NCBI GenBank assembly: GCA_947447975.1
Contig: CANFLU010000005.1
Span: 44,315 to 108,314, forward strand
DNA length: 64,000 nt
Reading direction: 5' to 3'
DNA from: Comamonadaceae bacterium
Lineage (GTDB): Bacteria; Pseudomonadota; Gammaproteobacteria; Burkholderiales; Burkholderiaceae_C
Below, piece by piece: positions 25,001 through 34,047 of the stretch. The position numbers were made by a program, and so were the translations under genes. Under the pieces are notes generated by a model, which was given only the letters and a program-made list of their open reading frames with translations, did no database searches and was not told where the DNA came from. Each line of letters starts with the position of its first letter. The first letter of the stretch is position 1.

Positions 25001-25975
25001 TCAATCCGAGGGTTCGTATGGCTCATCCACCCGCACCTGACGGGGGATTTTTTTCAGACGGATCAAGCGCGCTTGTTCGATGGCGTCTTTTTTAACCTGG
25101 CGCTCGGCATCCAGCTTTTCACCCGCAGCTAACCATTGGGCAAACTCTTCTGGGGTTTCCAGGCTAATACGGCCTAAGGCACCGCTGCGAAAGTCATGGA
25201 TCGCAATTTCAGCGGCTTTTTGCAAATTCACCCGCCCGCCCGATTGCAAGGCACCGCGCCTGCGTCCCACGCCGTCCAGTATGTGTTCATCGGTCTGCGC
25301 ACCCGCATCAGCAATACCGTATCGCGCCGCCAAAGCTTGCGGGAAGTGCTGGCGCAGGTAGTCCAGCAGTTCCAGCGCCACTTCTTCGTCGTCAAAGGCA
25401 TTGCGCCCGATGGCGCCGCTAGCGGCCAGGTTGTAGCCGCTTTTGGCCACGATGATGCGGGGCCACAAAACGCCCGGCGTGTCGTAAAGGTAAAAGTCGT
25501 CGGCGATGGTGATGCGCTGCTCGGCCTTGGTAACGCCGGCCTCGTCACCAGTTTTGGCGGCGCGCTTGCCTTTGAGGGTGTTGATCAGCGTAGATTTGCC
25601 CACGTTAGGAATGCCGCAAATCAGCACGCGCATAGGCTTGGCCATGCCGCCGCGTAAGGGAGCGAGTTGGTGGCAGGCATCGACCAGGGCGCGCGCCGGT
25701 GTCGTCATGCCCGCGTCCAGCGGCAAAGCACGCACGCCAGGCATCGCGTTGTAATGGGCCAGCCACTCGGCGGTGCGCGCGGGGTCGGCCAGGTCTTGCT
25801 TGTTCAGCACCTTGAGGGCTGGCTTGCCGCGTGTGAGTTCGGCCAGCATGGGGTTGGCGCTGGAGCCGGGCAGGCGCGCGTCCAGCAACTCGATGACCAC
25901 GTCGATCTCCCGAATGCGTTCGCCAATGGCTTTGCGCGTCAGGTGCATATGCCCGGGAAACCACTGAATCGCCAT
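25001..25975 (-). CDS. Ribosome biogenesis GTPase YlqF/RbgA
   Basis: Circularly permuted GTPase of 324 aa that acts in assembly of the large ribosomal subunit in characterised relatives. The motif order is permuted as expected: G4 (LNKQDL) first, then G1 (GIPNVGKST) and G3 (DTPG). The N-terminal MAIQWFPGHMHLTRKAI is diagnostic of the family, and the C-terminal ANTAR-like helical region binds rRNA in homologues. The start at 25975 is set by this motif; longer in-frame starts are spurious. Confidence 0.93.
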   Translation of the reverse strand: MAIQWFPGHMHLTRKAIGERIREIDVVIELLDARLPGSSANPMLAELTRGKPALKVLNKQDLADPARTAEWLAHYNAMPGVRALPLDAGMTTPARALVDACHQLAPLRGGMAKPMRVLICGIPNVGKSTLINTLKGKRAAKTGDEAGVTKAEQRITIADDFYLYDTPGVLWPRIIVAKSGYNLAASGAIGRNAFDDEEVALELLDYLRQHFPQALAARYGIADAGAQTDEHILDGVGRRRGALQSGGRVNLQKAAEIAIHDFRSGALGRISLETPEEFAQWLAAGEKLDAERQVKKDAIEQARLIRLKKIPRQVRVDEPYEPSD

Positions 25976-26084
25976 GTTCTTATGCTCTGTGCCTAAGGTA
26001 AAGCGTGATTGTCGGGTACTTTGCCGACTGAGGCAGGACTGCGCTTTGCGGCCTTGCCGTCTTTTCGGGGACGCGGGCAAGGAT

Positions 26085-26112
26085 TCCTCCGAGGACTAGA
26101 GCCGGCGGAGGA
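26085..26112 (-). other. Inverted repeat after gshA
   Basis: Seven-bp perfect arms (TCCTCCG at 26085-26091 and CGGAGGA at 26106-26112) with a 14-base loop lie just past the gshA stop. On the minus strand the stem is not followed by a T-run, so it is not a typical terminator, though it may protect the gshA mRNA end. Confidence 0.35.
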
Positions 26113-26117
26113 CAGAC

Positions 26118-27647
26118 TCAGGAAGCCTTCGGTCGCCCCAAACGCTCCGGCGAAAGGTATTGCTGCAAATAGCGGTCGAACGGCAAGGTGTCCGTCGCTT
26201 CGATTTCGCGTTGCCGCTCGAGCGAAGCCTGCGCCAACTGCTGGAAATGCGCCAATTCGTGGGGCGACAAGGGGTTCGCCAGTTCCTTGGCTTTGGTTTG
26301 CTGCGAGTGACTGCGCCCAAAGGCCGCAAAAGAGCCACCGTGCTGCTCGCGCATGGCGTGCAACACGCGCGCCGATGGCAGGCTGTCCGGATGCGTCAAA
26401 CCATGCTGCGCCAGCGCGACCGCTTGCGCATAATCGCTGCCGCCATGGGCTTGGTCCAGTGCCTGGGCCAGCGGGCGCAGTTGCGCGACGATGTCCAGGC
26501 CCCAGGAGGACAGGTTCACCAAAGCATCGCCGCGCTGCAATTGCAAGCCGGGTTCGCGGCCACGTTCAGCCACGCTTTGCTGATTGCGCGCCATGGCAGC
26601 AATTTCGGCAGGGCTGTCGTTCGGGCTGGGCTGGCTTAGGCAGTGCAGCAAGAATACGTCTAGAAAACGCAGCGTGGAGGCGCTTATACCCACCGGCTCG
26701 AAGGGGTCCAAATCCATCAAGCGCACTTCCACGTATTCGACACCGCGCTCACGCAGGGCGTGCAAGGGACGCTCGCCCTGAAAGATGACGCGCTTGGGCC
26801 GGATGGTGCCGTAGAACTCGTTTTCAATTTGCAGCAAACTGGTGGCCAATTGTTTGAAGCTGCCGTCGGCATTGCGCACCCCTATGTCCACATAGGGCGC
26901 ATAAGGTTGGGTCAATGCTTGGTGCAGTGAGGCGGCATAGCCTTCTAGGCTGTTGTAGCTGACGGCCAATGCACTTTGCGCATCACTTTGGTAACCTAAT
27001 CGCCCCATGCGCAGCGAGGTAGCGTAAGGCAAGCCCATGGTGCCAGGTTGCAGTTCCTGCAATGAGTGGGTGCGACCCTGCACAAAAGTAGAACACACTG
27101 CAGGCGATGCGCCAAACAAATACAAAAGTAAAAAAGCGTGGCGACGGAAATTGCGGATCAGTGCGAAATAGTCTTGGCTGGATACATTGGGTAATGACCA
27201 GTTGTAGTGAATCCCTGAAATAGTTTGCATGCGCCGCCCATAACGGTAGCCCAGGCCACTGCGGTACACCGTTTTGGCCTGGCCTACATTGGAGCTGCCG
27301 TACTGGCCCAGGGGTATCGCATCATCAGCGGGGAGCCCGCAGGGCATGCTGGAAACCCACAGCATTTCGTCACCCATGGATGCCAGCGTGTAGTTTTGCA
27401 CGCGGCGCAGTTCATCCAGGCAGTCTTCAATGCCCGCATGCACGGCTGTAATTAACTCGATCTGGGATTCACTGAAATCGGTGGTGATATGCGGATGCGT
27501 CAGGGCCGAGCCGAGGGCTTTCGGGTGGGGTGTAGCGGCCAGTGCACCATTGCTCAGCGAACGCAAGCTTTCTTTCTCAATACCCCGGCGTATACCCCGC
27601 AGCTGCTGCGCCGGGAAGCCTTCACGGGCCCAATTGCTTTCACTCAT
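26118..27647 (-). CDS. gshA: Glutamate-cysteine ligase
   Basis: First enzyme of glutathione synthesis, 509 aa, proteobacterial type. The N-terminus has RRGIEKESLRSLSNGALA, followed by TDFSESQIELIT, the ATP/glutamate-site region of the family; other marks are SGIHYNWSLP, LGYQSDAQS and YVEVRLMDLDPFEPVGI. The start MSESNWAREGF at 27647 is chosen because it places the conserved segment at the usual distance; a start 27 codons earlier is possible but unlike the family. Together with the GST at 13250, it indicates glutathione metabolism in this organism. Confidence 0.96.
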   Translation of the reverse strand: MSESNWAREGFPAQQLRGIRRGIEKESLRSLSNGALAATPHPKALGSALTHPHITTDFSESQIELITAVHAGIEDCLDELRRVQNYTLASMGDEMLWVSSMPCGLPADDAIPLGQYGSSNVGQAKTVYRSGLGYRYGRRMQTISGIHYNWSLPNVSSQDYFALIRNFRRHAFLLLYLFGASPAVCSTFVQGRTHSLQELQPGTMGLPYATSLRMGRLGYQSDAQSALAVSYNSLEGYAASLHQALTQPYAPYVDIGVRNADGSFKQLATSLLQIENEFYGTIRPKRVIFQGERPLHALRERGVEYVEVRLMDLDPFEPVGISASTLRFLDVFLLHCLSQPSPNDSPAEIAAMARNQQSVAERGREPGLQLQRGDALVNLSSWGLDIVAQLRPLAQALDQAHGGSDYAQAVALAQHGLTHPDSLPSARVLHAMREQHGGSFAAFGRSHSQQTKAKELANPLSPHELAHFQQLAQASLERQREIEATDTLPFDRYLQQYLSPERLGRPKAS

Positions 27648-27806
27648 GCCAGTCGGCCCTTTTCGTTTTTCGCTCGTGCCAAAGGTAGCACAGTAGGGTT
27701 TAAATGCGGTGACCGGCGCCGATTGCAAGAGCGCACCACAGGGGAATAGGCGCTATGGCGCGCAAGTGCGCCCAAATGGCGCTAGGCAAAGGTGTATGCG
27801 CGCCGC

Positions 27807-28715
27807 TTAACGCAAATGCCGTCCAGCACGGCCAATCTCGTGTGCGCCCTGGGCAGCACCACTGGCCGGGATCTGGAATGTTGTGGTCGCCACTACTTCC
27901 GGCATTTGCGCTTGCAAACGCTCGTCAGCGCCCTCGCCCAATCCAATCCAGCTGCCTTCGCTCAAGGTGATGTGCGCGGCCTCTACGCTACCGGCGCCGG
28001 CACACAAAATGGTGCGGGTCGGTGCATCTTGTGCCACCAGTACCAGCACGGCCGGTACCACCGCCTCGGGCTGTAAGGCGGCCAGCACCGGCTCGGGCAT
28101 CAGGCCTGCGGTCATACGCGTGGCGGCCGTAGGAGCCAGGCAATTGACGTGAATATTGTGTTTTGCGCCTTCGATGGAGAGCGTTTGCATGAGCCCAACC
28201 AGCGCCAACTTGGCCGCGCCGTAGTTGCTCTGGCCAAAATTGCCATATAGGCCGCTGCTGGATGTGGTCATCAAAATACGACCATATTTTTGTGCCGCCA
28301 TGTGCGGCCAAACGGCTTTGCTGCAATGCACCGCGCCCATCAAATGCACTTCCATCACCAGGCGGAAGTCGTCCAGCTCCATTTTGGAAAAACTTTTGTC
28401 GCGCAAGATGCCGGCATTGTTGATAAGGATATCGATGCGGCCCCAGGCATCCATGGTCTGTTGCACCATGGACTGCACCGCCGCGAAATCCGTCACCGAC
28501 GCGCTATTGGCTATGGCCGTGCCGCCCGCCGCGCGGATTTCGGCCACAACGGCCTCGGCTGCGGTGGCTGAGCCACCGGAGCCATCAAGCGCGCCACCCA
28601 GGTCATTGACCACCACTTTGGCGCCGCGTGCGGCCAAGGCCAAGGCGTGCAAACGGCCCAAGCCCCCGCCCGCGCCAGTCACAATCGCTACACGGTCTTT
28701 GAAATCTATCGGCAT
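27807..28715 (-). CDS. SDR-family 3-hydroxyacyl-CoA dehydrogenase-like protein
   Basis: Short-chain dehydrogenase of 302 aa. The cofactor loop is TGAGGGLGRLHA and is followed by VVVNDLGGALDGSG, a sequence characteristic of the SDR domain of peroxisomal multifunctional enzyme type 2 (3-hydroxyacyl-CoA dehydrogenase). The catalytic Ser-Tyr-Lys sits in TTSSSGLYGNFGQSNYGAAK, with NNAG present. A C-terminal extension of about 60 residues carries no hydratase domain. Oxidation of a 3-hydroxyacyl-CoA is likely. The start MPIDFKDRVAIVTG is at 28715. Confidence 0.88.
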   Translation of the reverse strand: MPIDFKDRVAIVTGAGGGLGRLHALALAARGAKVVVNDLGGALDGSGGSATAAEAVVAEIRAAGGTAIANSASVTDFAAVQSMVQQTMDAWGRIDILINNAGILRDKSFSKMELDDFRLVMEVHLMGAVHCSKAVWPHMAAQKYGRILMTTSSSGLYGNFGQSNYGAAKLALVGLMQTLSIEGAKHNIHVNCLAPTAATRMTAGLMPEPVLAALQPEAVVPAVLVLVAQDAPTRTILCAGAGSVEAAHITLSEGSWIGLGEGADERLQAQMPEVVATTTFQIPASGAAQGAHEIGRAGRHLR

Positions 28716-28821
28716 AAGATGTCCTGCAATAAATAAGAGCTGTGCACCCTGCGCAGCCAAACCGCCAACTCTACTGCAAGCCCCGCCCTGAGCCTTTTCC
28801 CGGCGCAACTAAAGCGACACC

Positions 28822-29703
28822 ATGGAACTGAACACCGAAATCCCCACCGCGCCGCCCCGTGATGCCGCCACCGTGGTCATATTGCGCGACAGCGCCCAAG
28901 GCCCCGAGGTGTTTTTAGTCAAACGCCATGGCATGTCCGACGTTTTGGGCGGTGCCTATGTGTTTCCCGGTGGCAAGATGGATGCTGCCGACGGCGCGCC
29001 GGGTCACCATGCCTTCTTAGACCAAAGCCCGGAGCAACTGCACGCTGCGCTAGGCGAGCCCGAGACGGCGCCAGCCACCGCCTGCGGACTTTTTATTGCC
29101 GCATTGCGGGAAACCTACGAGGAAGCGGGCGTGCTGTTCGCGCAAAGCGCACCTAGCGCAAAGAACCTAGCCCCCCTGGAGGTGGCCGCAACGGCCCCGG
29201 GAAGCGACTTTCACCACCGCTTGGAAAGTGGGGCGCTGCGCTTACAAACTTTGGCTGTGCATCCCTGGTCGCGTTGGATCACGCCACGCATGCCCTCCGT
29301 GATGAATAAGCGCTTTGATACCCGGTTTTTTATCTCGGTGATGCCTGCGGGCCAGAACGCAGCGCATGATGACTTTGAAGCCACCGAAAGCGCCTGGTTG
29401 CGCCCCAGGGTGGCGCTGGAGCAGTATTGGAATCGCGAAATCGAGTTGGCACCGCCGCAAATCATGAGCCTGGCCCACTTGTCGCGTTACCAGAGTGCGA
29501 CACAAGCCCTCGAGGCGGCACGCGCCGCCGCGCCGCCGGTAATCATGCCCGAGGCCTTCCATGAAAACGACGAGCGCGTCATTTGCTACCCCGGCCACCC
29601 GCGCCACCCGGTCCCCCACCGCGCAATGCCCGGGCCCTTGCAATTATTCTGGCGCAACAAACGCTTTGAACCCGAGGGCGGCTTTGAAGCACTCTTTGCA
29701 TAA
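28822..29703 (+). CDS. NUDIX hydrolase, NUDT19-like
   Basis: Hydrolase of 293 aa with a split Nudix box: FPGGKMDAADG is followed, after an insert of about 40 residues, by the REUxEExGU part (ALRETYEEAGVLF). Such an insert is typical of the NUDT19/RP2 branch, whose members act on CoA and CoA esters. The Nudix box glutamates are intact. Its position beside a 3-hydroxyacyl-CoA dehydrogenase gene (divergent, 106 bp) fits a role in acyl-CoA metabolism, but the substrate is an inference. Confidence 0.88.
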   Translation: MELNTEIPTAPPRDAATVVILRDSAQGPEVFLVKRHGMSDVLGGAYVFPGGKMDAADGAPGHHAFLDQSPEQLHAALGEPETAPATACGLFIAALRETYEEAGVLFAQSAPSAKNLAPLEVAATAPGSDFHHRLESGALRLQTLAVHPWSRWITPRMPSVMNKRFDTRFFISVMPAGQNAAHDDFEATESAWLRPRVALEQYWNREIELAPPQIMSLAHLSRYQSATQALEAARAAAPPVIMPEAFHENDERVICYPGHPRHPVPHRAMPGPLQLFWRNKRFEPEGGFEALFA

Positions 29704-29716
29704 AGCGCGATCCATA

Positions 29717-29768
29717 GGCTAGCTCAATCAGGGGTATTGATCTAGCCAATTAGACGCCGTCTTATTGG
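29717..29768 (+). promoter_or_regulatory. Candidate rubrerythrin promoter with overlapping dyads
   Basis: A -35-like TTGATC (29737-29742) and -10-like TCTTAT (29760-29765) are 17 bp apart. Two dyads overlap here: GGCTAG/CTAGCC (29717-29722 with 29742-29747) and a 9-bp stem with one T-T mismatch, CCAAT.AGAC/GTCT.ATTGG (29746-29768, loop GCC). They share the bases 29746-29747, so as RNA or cruciform they exclude each other. They may be the binding site of a redox or metal regulator of rubrerythrin. Confidence 0.4.
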
Positions 29769-29845
29769 CGGGTTAAGCTTTGCCAGTCTTTGATCCTCGT
29801 GTTCGAAGCAAACGCGTTTTCTTTAACCCCCCTTAGGAGATTTCC

Positions 29846-30268
29846 ATGGCAGCACTCAAAGGCTCCAAGACGGAAGAAAATCTGAAGGCCGCCTTCGCAG
29901 GCGAGTCCCAGGCGAACCGTCGTTACCTGTATTTCGCGAACAAAGCCGACGTCGAAGGCCAGCCAGATGTGGCTGCTTTGTTCCGTTCCACCGCTGAAGG
30001 CGAGACCGGACATGCCCACGGCCACCTAGAGTGGCTGGAGCAATGCGGCGACCCCGCTACCGGCATGCCTTTTGGCAGCACCCGTGACAACCTGGCCTCT
30101 GCAGTGGCTGGCGAGACACACGAGTACACCGATATGTACCCCGGTATGGCCAAGACAGCGCGTACTGAAGGCCATGATGAAGTGGCTGACTGGTTCGAAA
30201 CCCTGGCCAAAGCGGAGCGTTCACACGCCAACCGCTACGCCAAGGCATTGGCCGAACTGGTGGATTGA
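29846..30268 (+). CDS. Rubrerythrin (no rubredoxin domain)
   Basis: Di-iron four-helix protein of 140 aa that reduces hydrogen peroxide in characterised relatives. Iron ligands fit E in [24 protein letters not shown], and the second half [12 protein letters not shown] and [11 protein letters not shown]. The C-terminal rubredoxin domain of classical rubrerythrin is absent, so electrons must come from a separate partner. The ATG at 29846 has an AGGAG site. It is followed by an Fe-S protein and DUF3501, an arrangement I recall as repeated in proteobacteria, which makes them candidate partners. Confidence 0.95.
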   Translation: MAALKGSKTEENLKAAFAGESQANRRYLYFANKADVEGQPDVAALFRSTAEGETGHAHGHLEWLEQCGDPATGMPFGSTRDNLASAVAGETHEYTDMYPGMAKTARTEGHDEVADWFETLAKAERSHANRYAKALAELVD

Positions 30269-30274
30269 TACCCT

Positions 30275-30306
30275 CAGGCGCTGCCTGCCTTGGCAGTTGG
30301 CGCCTG
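30275..30306 (+). other. Stem-loop between rubrerythrin and the Fe-S gene
   Basis: Arms CAGGCGC (30275-30281) and GCGCCTG (30300-30306) are perfectly complementary, and a shorter TGCC/GGCA pair lies inside. There is no T-run, so it may be an mRNA processing or stability element that sets a higher rubrerythrin level than that of the next gene. Confidence 0.4.
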
Positions 30307-30474
30307 TTGCGATCGTGGTGTGTGAGGTCTTGGGTACAGGACTTCACCACCAGCATGCAAAAAAAGCAATAGGTGATTGTTCCGGTGTGAGCCTTGCAAA
30401 GCAAGGGCCAGACCAGAAAATTCCCCGAAGTCCAATGTCTCGCGCATGGCGCACCCACCCAAAGAGAACTCTGT

Positions 30475-31824
30475 ATGGCCACTGAAGGCAACTTACAAGC
30501 ACCGACACGTCATCCGATTGACTGGAAAAACCCCGAGTACTACAACGAGGATGCGGTGTTCCACGAAATGGAGCGCATTTTTGACATTTGTCACGGCTGC
30601 CGCCGCTGCGTCAGTCTGTGCGGCTCTTTTCCAACCTTGTTCGACTTGGTGGACGAAAGCGCCACGATGGAAGTCGATGGCGTAAATAAACAAGACTACT
30701 GGAAAGTCGTGGACCAGTGCTATTTGTGCGACTTGTGCTACCTCACCAAATGCCCTTACGTGCCACCGCATGAATTCAACTTGGACTTCCCGCACACCAT
30801 GTTGCGTGCCAAAGCTATCAAGTTCAAAAAAGGTGAGGTCAGCACGGGTGAAAAACTGCTGGCCAGCACCGATGTGCACGGCTCATTGGCCGGCATTCCC
30901 ATCGTGGTGCAAACCGTCAATGCGGTGAACAAGACCAAAGTGGCGCGCAAGGTGATGGAGTCGGCCCTGGGTATTGACAAAGACGCTTGGCTACCCTCGC
31001 TGGCGAGCAAAACCTTTCGCTCCAGCGCCCCCAAAACCAAAAGCACGGTCGTGCAAGACGGCGCCAAGACACCCGGCAAGGTGGCCATTTTCTCCACCTG
31101 CTACATCAACTACAACGAACCGGGCATCGGGCTGGATTTGCTCAAAATTCTGGACCACAACGATATCCCCTATGTCATCGTAGACAAAGAAAAATGCTGC
31201 GGCATGCCCAAGCTAGAGCTAGGCGATTTGGAATCGGTGAACGAGTCCAAAGAAGCCAATATTCCCGTATTGGCACGCTATGCGAGCCAGGGCTATGCCA
31301 TATTGGCTGCCGTGCCCAGCTGCGCGCTGATGTTCAAGCAGGAAATCCCGCTGATGTACCCGCAAGATGCCGAAGTCCAGTTGGTCAAGGAACACATGTG
31401 GGATCCGTTTGAGTACCTGATGCAGCGCAAGCGCGACGGCTTGCTCAAGACCGAGTTCAGCACGCCGCTGGGCAATATCAGCTACCAAATGCCCTGCCAC
31501 GGTCGGGTCCAAAACATTGGTAAAAAAACCGAAGAGATGCTCAAGATGATTCCGGGCACCACGGTACAAACACACGAGCGTTGCTCCGGCCATGCCGGCA
31601 CCTTTGGTGTCAAAAAAGCCACCCACCAGCAATCCATGAAGATCGGCAAGCCCTTGTTCAAAGCCATGGCTACCATGAAAGACGGCAGCAAGCCGGACTA
31701 CATCAGCTCGGATTGCCCTTTGGGCGGTCACCATATTGCGCAAGGCTTTGAAGTCAATGGCCTGGGCGCGCCCACCCAAGAACACCCGATCAGCCTGGTC
31801 GCCAAGGCTTACGGATTGTCCTGA
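30475..31824 (+). CDS. GlpC/HdrD-like Fe-S oxidoreductase
   Basis: Cytoplasmic or membrane-associated electron-transfer protein of 449 aa. Two 4Fe-4S motifs lie near the N-terminus (CHGCRRCVSLC and CYLCDLCYLTKCP). Two cysteine-rich CCG-type domains follow: FSTCYINYNEPG...CCGMPKLELG, and MPCHGRVQNIG...CSGHAGTFGVKK where the second CCG is degenerate. The layout matches GlpC and heterodisulfide reductase subunit D. The ATG at 30475 starts the protein; upstream in-frame codons overlap the leader. It sits between rubrerythrin and DUF3501 genes and probably supplies or accepts electrons. Confidence 0.9.
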   Translation: MATEGNLQAPTRHPIDWKNPEYYNEDAVFHEMERIFDICHGCRRCVSLCGSFPTLFDLVDESATMEVDGVNKQDYWKVVDQCYLCDLCYLTKCPYVPPHEFNLDFPHTMLRAKAIKFKKGEVSTGEKLLASTDVHGSLAGIPIVVQTVNAVNKTKVARKVMESALGIDKDAWLPSLASKTFRSSAPKTKSTVVQDGAKTPGKVAIFSTCYINYNEPGIGLDLLKILDHNDIPYVIVDKEKCCGMPKLELGDLESVNESKEANIPVLARYASQGYAILAAVPSCALMFKQEIPLMYPQDAEVQLVKEHMWDPFEYLMQRKRDGLLKTEFSTPLGNISYQMPCHGRVQNIGKKTEEMLKMIPGTTVQTHERCSGHAGTFGVKKATHQQSMKIGKPLFKAMATMKDGSKPDYISSDCPLGGHHIAQGFEVNGLGAPTQEHPISLVAKAYGLS

Positions 31825-31847
31825 AAATATTGAAAGAGCACCACGCT

Positions 31848-32441
31848 ATGCAACTAACTGGAAATATCACCCCCGAAAGCCTCATGACCTTGGAGGCCTA
31901 CACCAAGTACCGCAAGCTGCACAAGCCCGACATCATGGCGCACCGCAAGCTGCGCAGCGTCGCGCTGGGTGAGAACATCACCTTGCAATTTGAGAGCGAG
32001 ACCACGGTGCGCTACCAAATTCAGGAAATGCTGCGCATCGAAAAAGTGTTTGAAGAAGACGGCATCTTGCAAGAGATCGAGGCCTATGCCCCGCTGGTGC
32101 CCGATGGCAGCAACTGGAAAGCCACCATGCTGCTCGAATACCCGGACATCAACGAACGCAAGCGCGAACTAGCCCGCCTGATTGGCGTGGAAGACCGTAT
32201 GTTTGTGGAAGTGGAAGGCCAAGCCCGCGTGTATGCAATTGCCGACGAAGACCTCGATCGCGAAAACGATGAAAAAACCTCAGCGGTACATTTTGTGCGC
32301 TTTGAGCTCACACCGGCGATGTGCGCAGCGGTGAAAGCTGGCGCCAGTGTCAAGCTGGGCTGCGACCACACCAACTACCCAGCGCACTTGACGATTGCAG
32401 CCGAAACCCTGGCATCGCTGGCCGGTGATCTGAAGGCCTGA
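31848..32441 (+). CDS. DUF3501-family protein
   Basis: Soluble protein of 197 aa, family of unknown function. Family-like parts are LTLEAYTKYRKLHKPDIMAHRKLRSVALGE, YQIQEMLRIEKVFEEDGI and ERKRELARLIGVEDRMFVEV. The last part HFVRFELTPAMCAAVKAGA suggests a beta-rich domain that could bind a ligand. The ATG at 31848 is chosen over a TTG six codons earlier. It is 23 bp after the Fe-S protein gene, and a bidirectional terminator follows, so it ends the rubrerythrin unit. Confidence 0.85.
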   Translation: MQLTGNITPESLMTLEAYTKYRKLHKPDIMAHRKLRSVALGENITLQFESETTVRYQIQEMLRIEKVFEEDGILQEIEAYAPLVPDGSNWKATMLLEYPDINERKRELARLIGVEDRMFVEVEGQARVYAIADEDLDRENDEKTSAVHFVRFELTPAMCAAVKAGASVKLGCDHTNYPAHLTIAAETLASLAGDLKA

Positions 32442-32456
32442 TTAGGCATACCACCA

Positions 32457-32493
32457 CAAAAAAGGCTTGGACCTCGCGGTTCAAGCCTTTTTC
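32457..32493. terminator. Bidirectional terminator between DUF3501 and tctA
   Basis: Long stem AAAAAGGCTTGGACC/GGTTCAAGCCTTTTT (one G-T pair) with a TCGC loop. The flanking A-run and T-run make it work on both strands, which fits the convergent genes on each side. Confidence 0.92.
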
Positions 32494-32526
32494 TTTGGTG
32501 CGGTAAAGCAGGCTAAGCCCGCGTAC

Positions 32527-34038
32527 TCAATCTTCGACAAAAGCCTCTTCGCGCTTGGCTTTGATCGATGGCAGCAACACAATACTCAAAAGAATAGCCG
32601 CTCCAAGCAAAAGGCTGGCAGACAGCGGACGGGTCACAAACACCGTCCAATCGCCGCGTGAGAGCAAAAGCGCGCGCCGCAAATACTCTTCCATCATGGG
32701 GCCCAAAATAAAGCCCAAGAGCAAGGGCGCAGGCTCGGTGCCCAGCTTGATAAAGATATAGCCAATAAAGCCGAAGATGCCGACCATCCAGATGTCAAAG
32801 GTGGTGTTATTGGTGGAGTACACACCGATGGCGCAAAACAAGACGATCGAAGGGAACAACCAGCGGTACGGCACGGTAAGCAATTTGATCCAGATGCCGA
32901 TCAATGGCAGGTTCAAAATCACCAGCATCAAATTACCGATCCACATGGAGGCGATCAGGCCCCAGAACAATTCGGGGTTGCTGGTCATCACCTGCGGGCC
33001 GGGCTGGATGTTGTGGATGGTCATGGCGCCCACCATCAAGGCCATCACCGCATTGGGCGGAATACCCAGGGTCAGCAAGGGGATGAATGAAGTTTGCGCA
33101 CCTGCATTATTGGCCGCCTCGGGAGCCGCCACGCCACGGATATTGCCTTTGCCAAAAGGTACTTCGCCGGGGCGCAGGGCAGTTTTCTTTTCCAAGGTGT
33201 AGGCCGCAAATGCCGCCATCACCGCGCCGCCACCAGGCAGGATGCCTAGCAAAGAGCCCAATGCCGTGCCGCGCAAAACGGCCGGAATCATGTTTTTGAA
33301 GTCCTCGGCCGTAGGCATCAGTCCCGATACTGAGGCGGTAAACACCTCGCGGTCATCTTCGTGCTTGGACAGGTTGCTAATGATCTCGCCGTAGCCAAAC
33401 ACACCCATGGCAATCACGATAAAGCCGATGCCATCGGTCAGTTCGGCCACATCCAGGCTAAAGCGCGCCACGCCCGAGTTCACGTCGGTGCCCACCATAC
33501 CCAGCAGCAAGCCCAGCACAATCATGGCCACCGCTTTGATGAGCGAGCCCGAGGCCAGCACCACCGCGCCAATCAGACCCAGAATCATCAGTGAGAAATA
33601 TTCGGCTGGGCCGAATTTGAAAGCCAATTCGGTCAGCGGTGCGGCAAAGGCCGCCAAAATCAAAGTGCCTACGCATCCGGCGAAAAACGAACCCAAGCCC
33701 GCCGCTGCCAGCGCCGGGCCGGCGCGGCCATTGCGCGCCATCTGGTAGCCGTCGATCACCGTCACCACCGAAGAGGACTCACCCGGCAGGTTGACCAAAA
33801 TCGCAGTGGTGGAGCCGCCATACTGCGCCCCATAGTAAATACCGGCCAGCATGATCAGCGCGGCCACCGGGGGCAAGGCATAAGTGGCGGGCAGCAACAT
33901 GGCAATCGTGGCCAAGGGTCCGATGCCGGGCAAAACGCCGATCAGGGTGCCCAATAAGCATCCGATGAAGGCGTACATCAGGTTTTGCAGCGTGAAAGCG
34001 ACCCCAAAACCCAGGGCGAGGTTATTGACTAAATCCAT
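32527..34038 (-). CDS. tctA: Tripartite tricarboxylate transporter large permease TctA
   Basis: Large membrane subunit of a TTT-family importer, 503 aa with about 11-12 helices. Marks are the N-terminal GVLPGIGPLATIAMLLPATY, the loop YYGAQYGGSTTAILVNLPGE and, in the second half, LLGILPGGGAVMAAFAAY. It moves a carboxylate with cation symport when a periplasmic TctC protein presents the substrate. It follows tctB by 9 bp on the same strand and has an AAGGAA ribosome binding site. No tctC gene is present next to the pair. Confidence 0.96.
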   Translation of the reverse strand: MDLVNNLALGFGVAFTLQNLMYAFIGCLLGTLIGVLPGIGPLATIAMLLPATYALPPVAALIMLAGIYYGAQYGGSTTAILVNLPGESSSVVTVIDGYQMARNGRAGPALAAAGLGSFFAGCVGTLILAAFAAPLTELAFKFGPAEYFSLMILGLIGAVVLASGSLIKAVAMIVLGLLLGMVGTDVNSGVARFSLDVAELTDGIGFIVIAMGVFGYGEIISNLSKHEDDREVFTASVSGLMPTAEDFKNMIPAVLRGTALGSLLGILPGGGAVMAAFAAYTLEKKTALRPGEVPFGKGNIRGVAAPEAANNAGAQTSFIPLLTLGIPPNAVMALMVGAMTIHNIQPGPQVMTSNPELFWGLIASMWIGNLMLVILNLPLIGIWIKLLTVPYRWLFPSIVLFCAIGVYSTNNTTFDIWMVGIFGFIGYIFIKLGTEPAPLLLGFILGPMMEEYLRRALLLSRGDWTVFVTRPLSASLLLGAAILLSIVLLPSIKAKREEAFVED

Positions 34039-34047
34039 GGCAGTTCC

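Noticed and set aside
32777..33748. Plus-strand frames opposite tctA
   Set aside because: tctA on the minus strand is unmistakable; the plus-strand translations show no domain.
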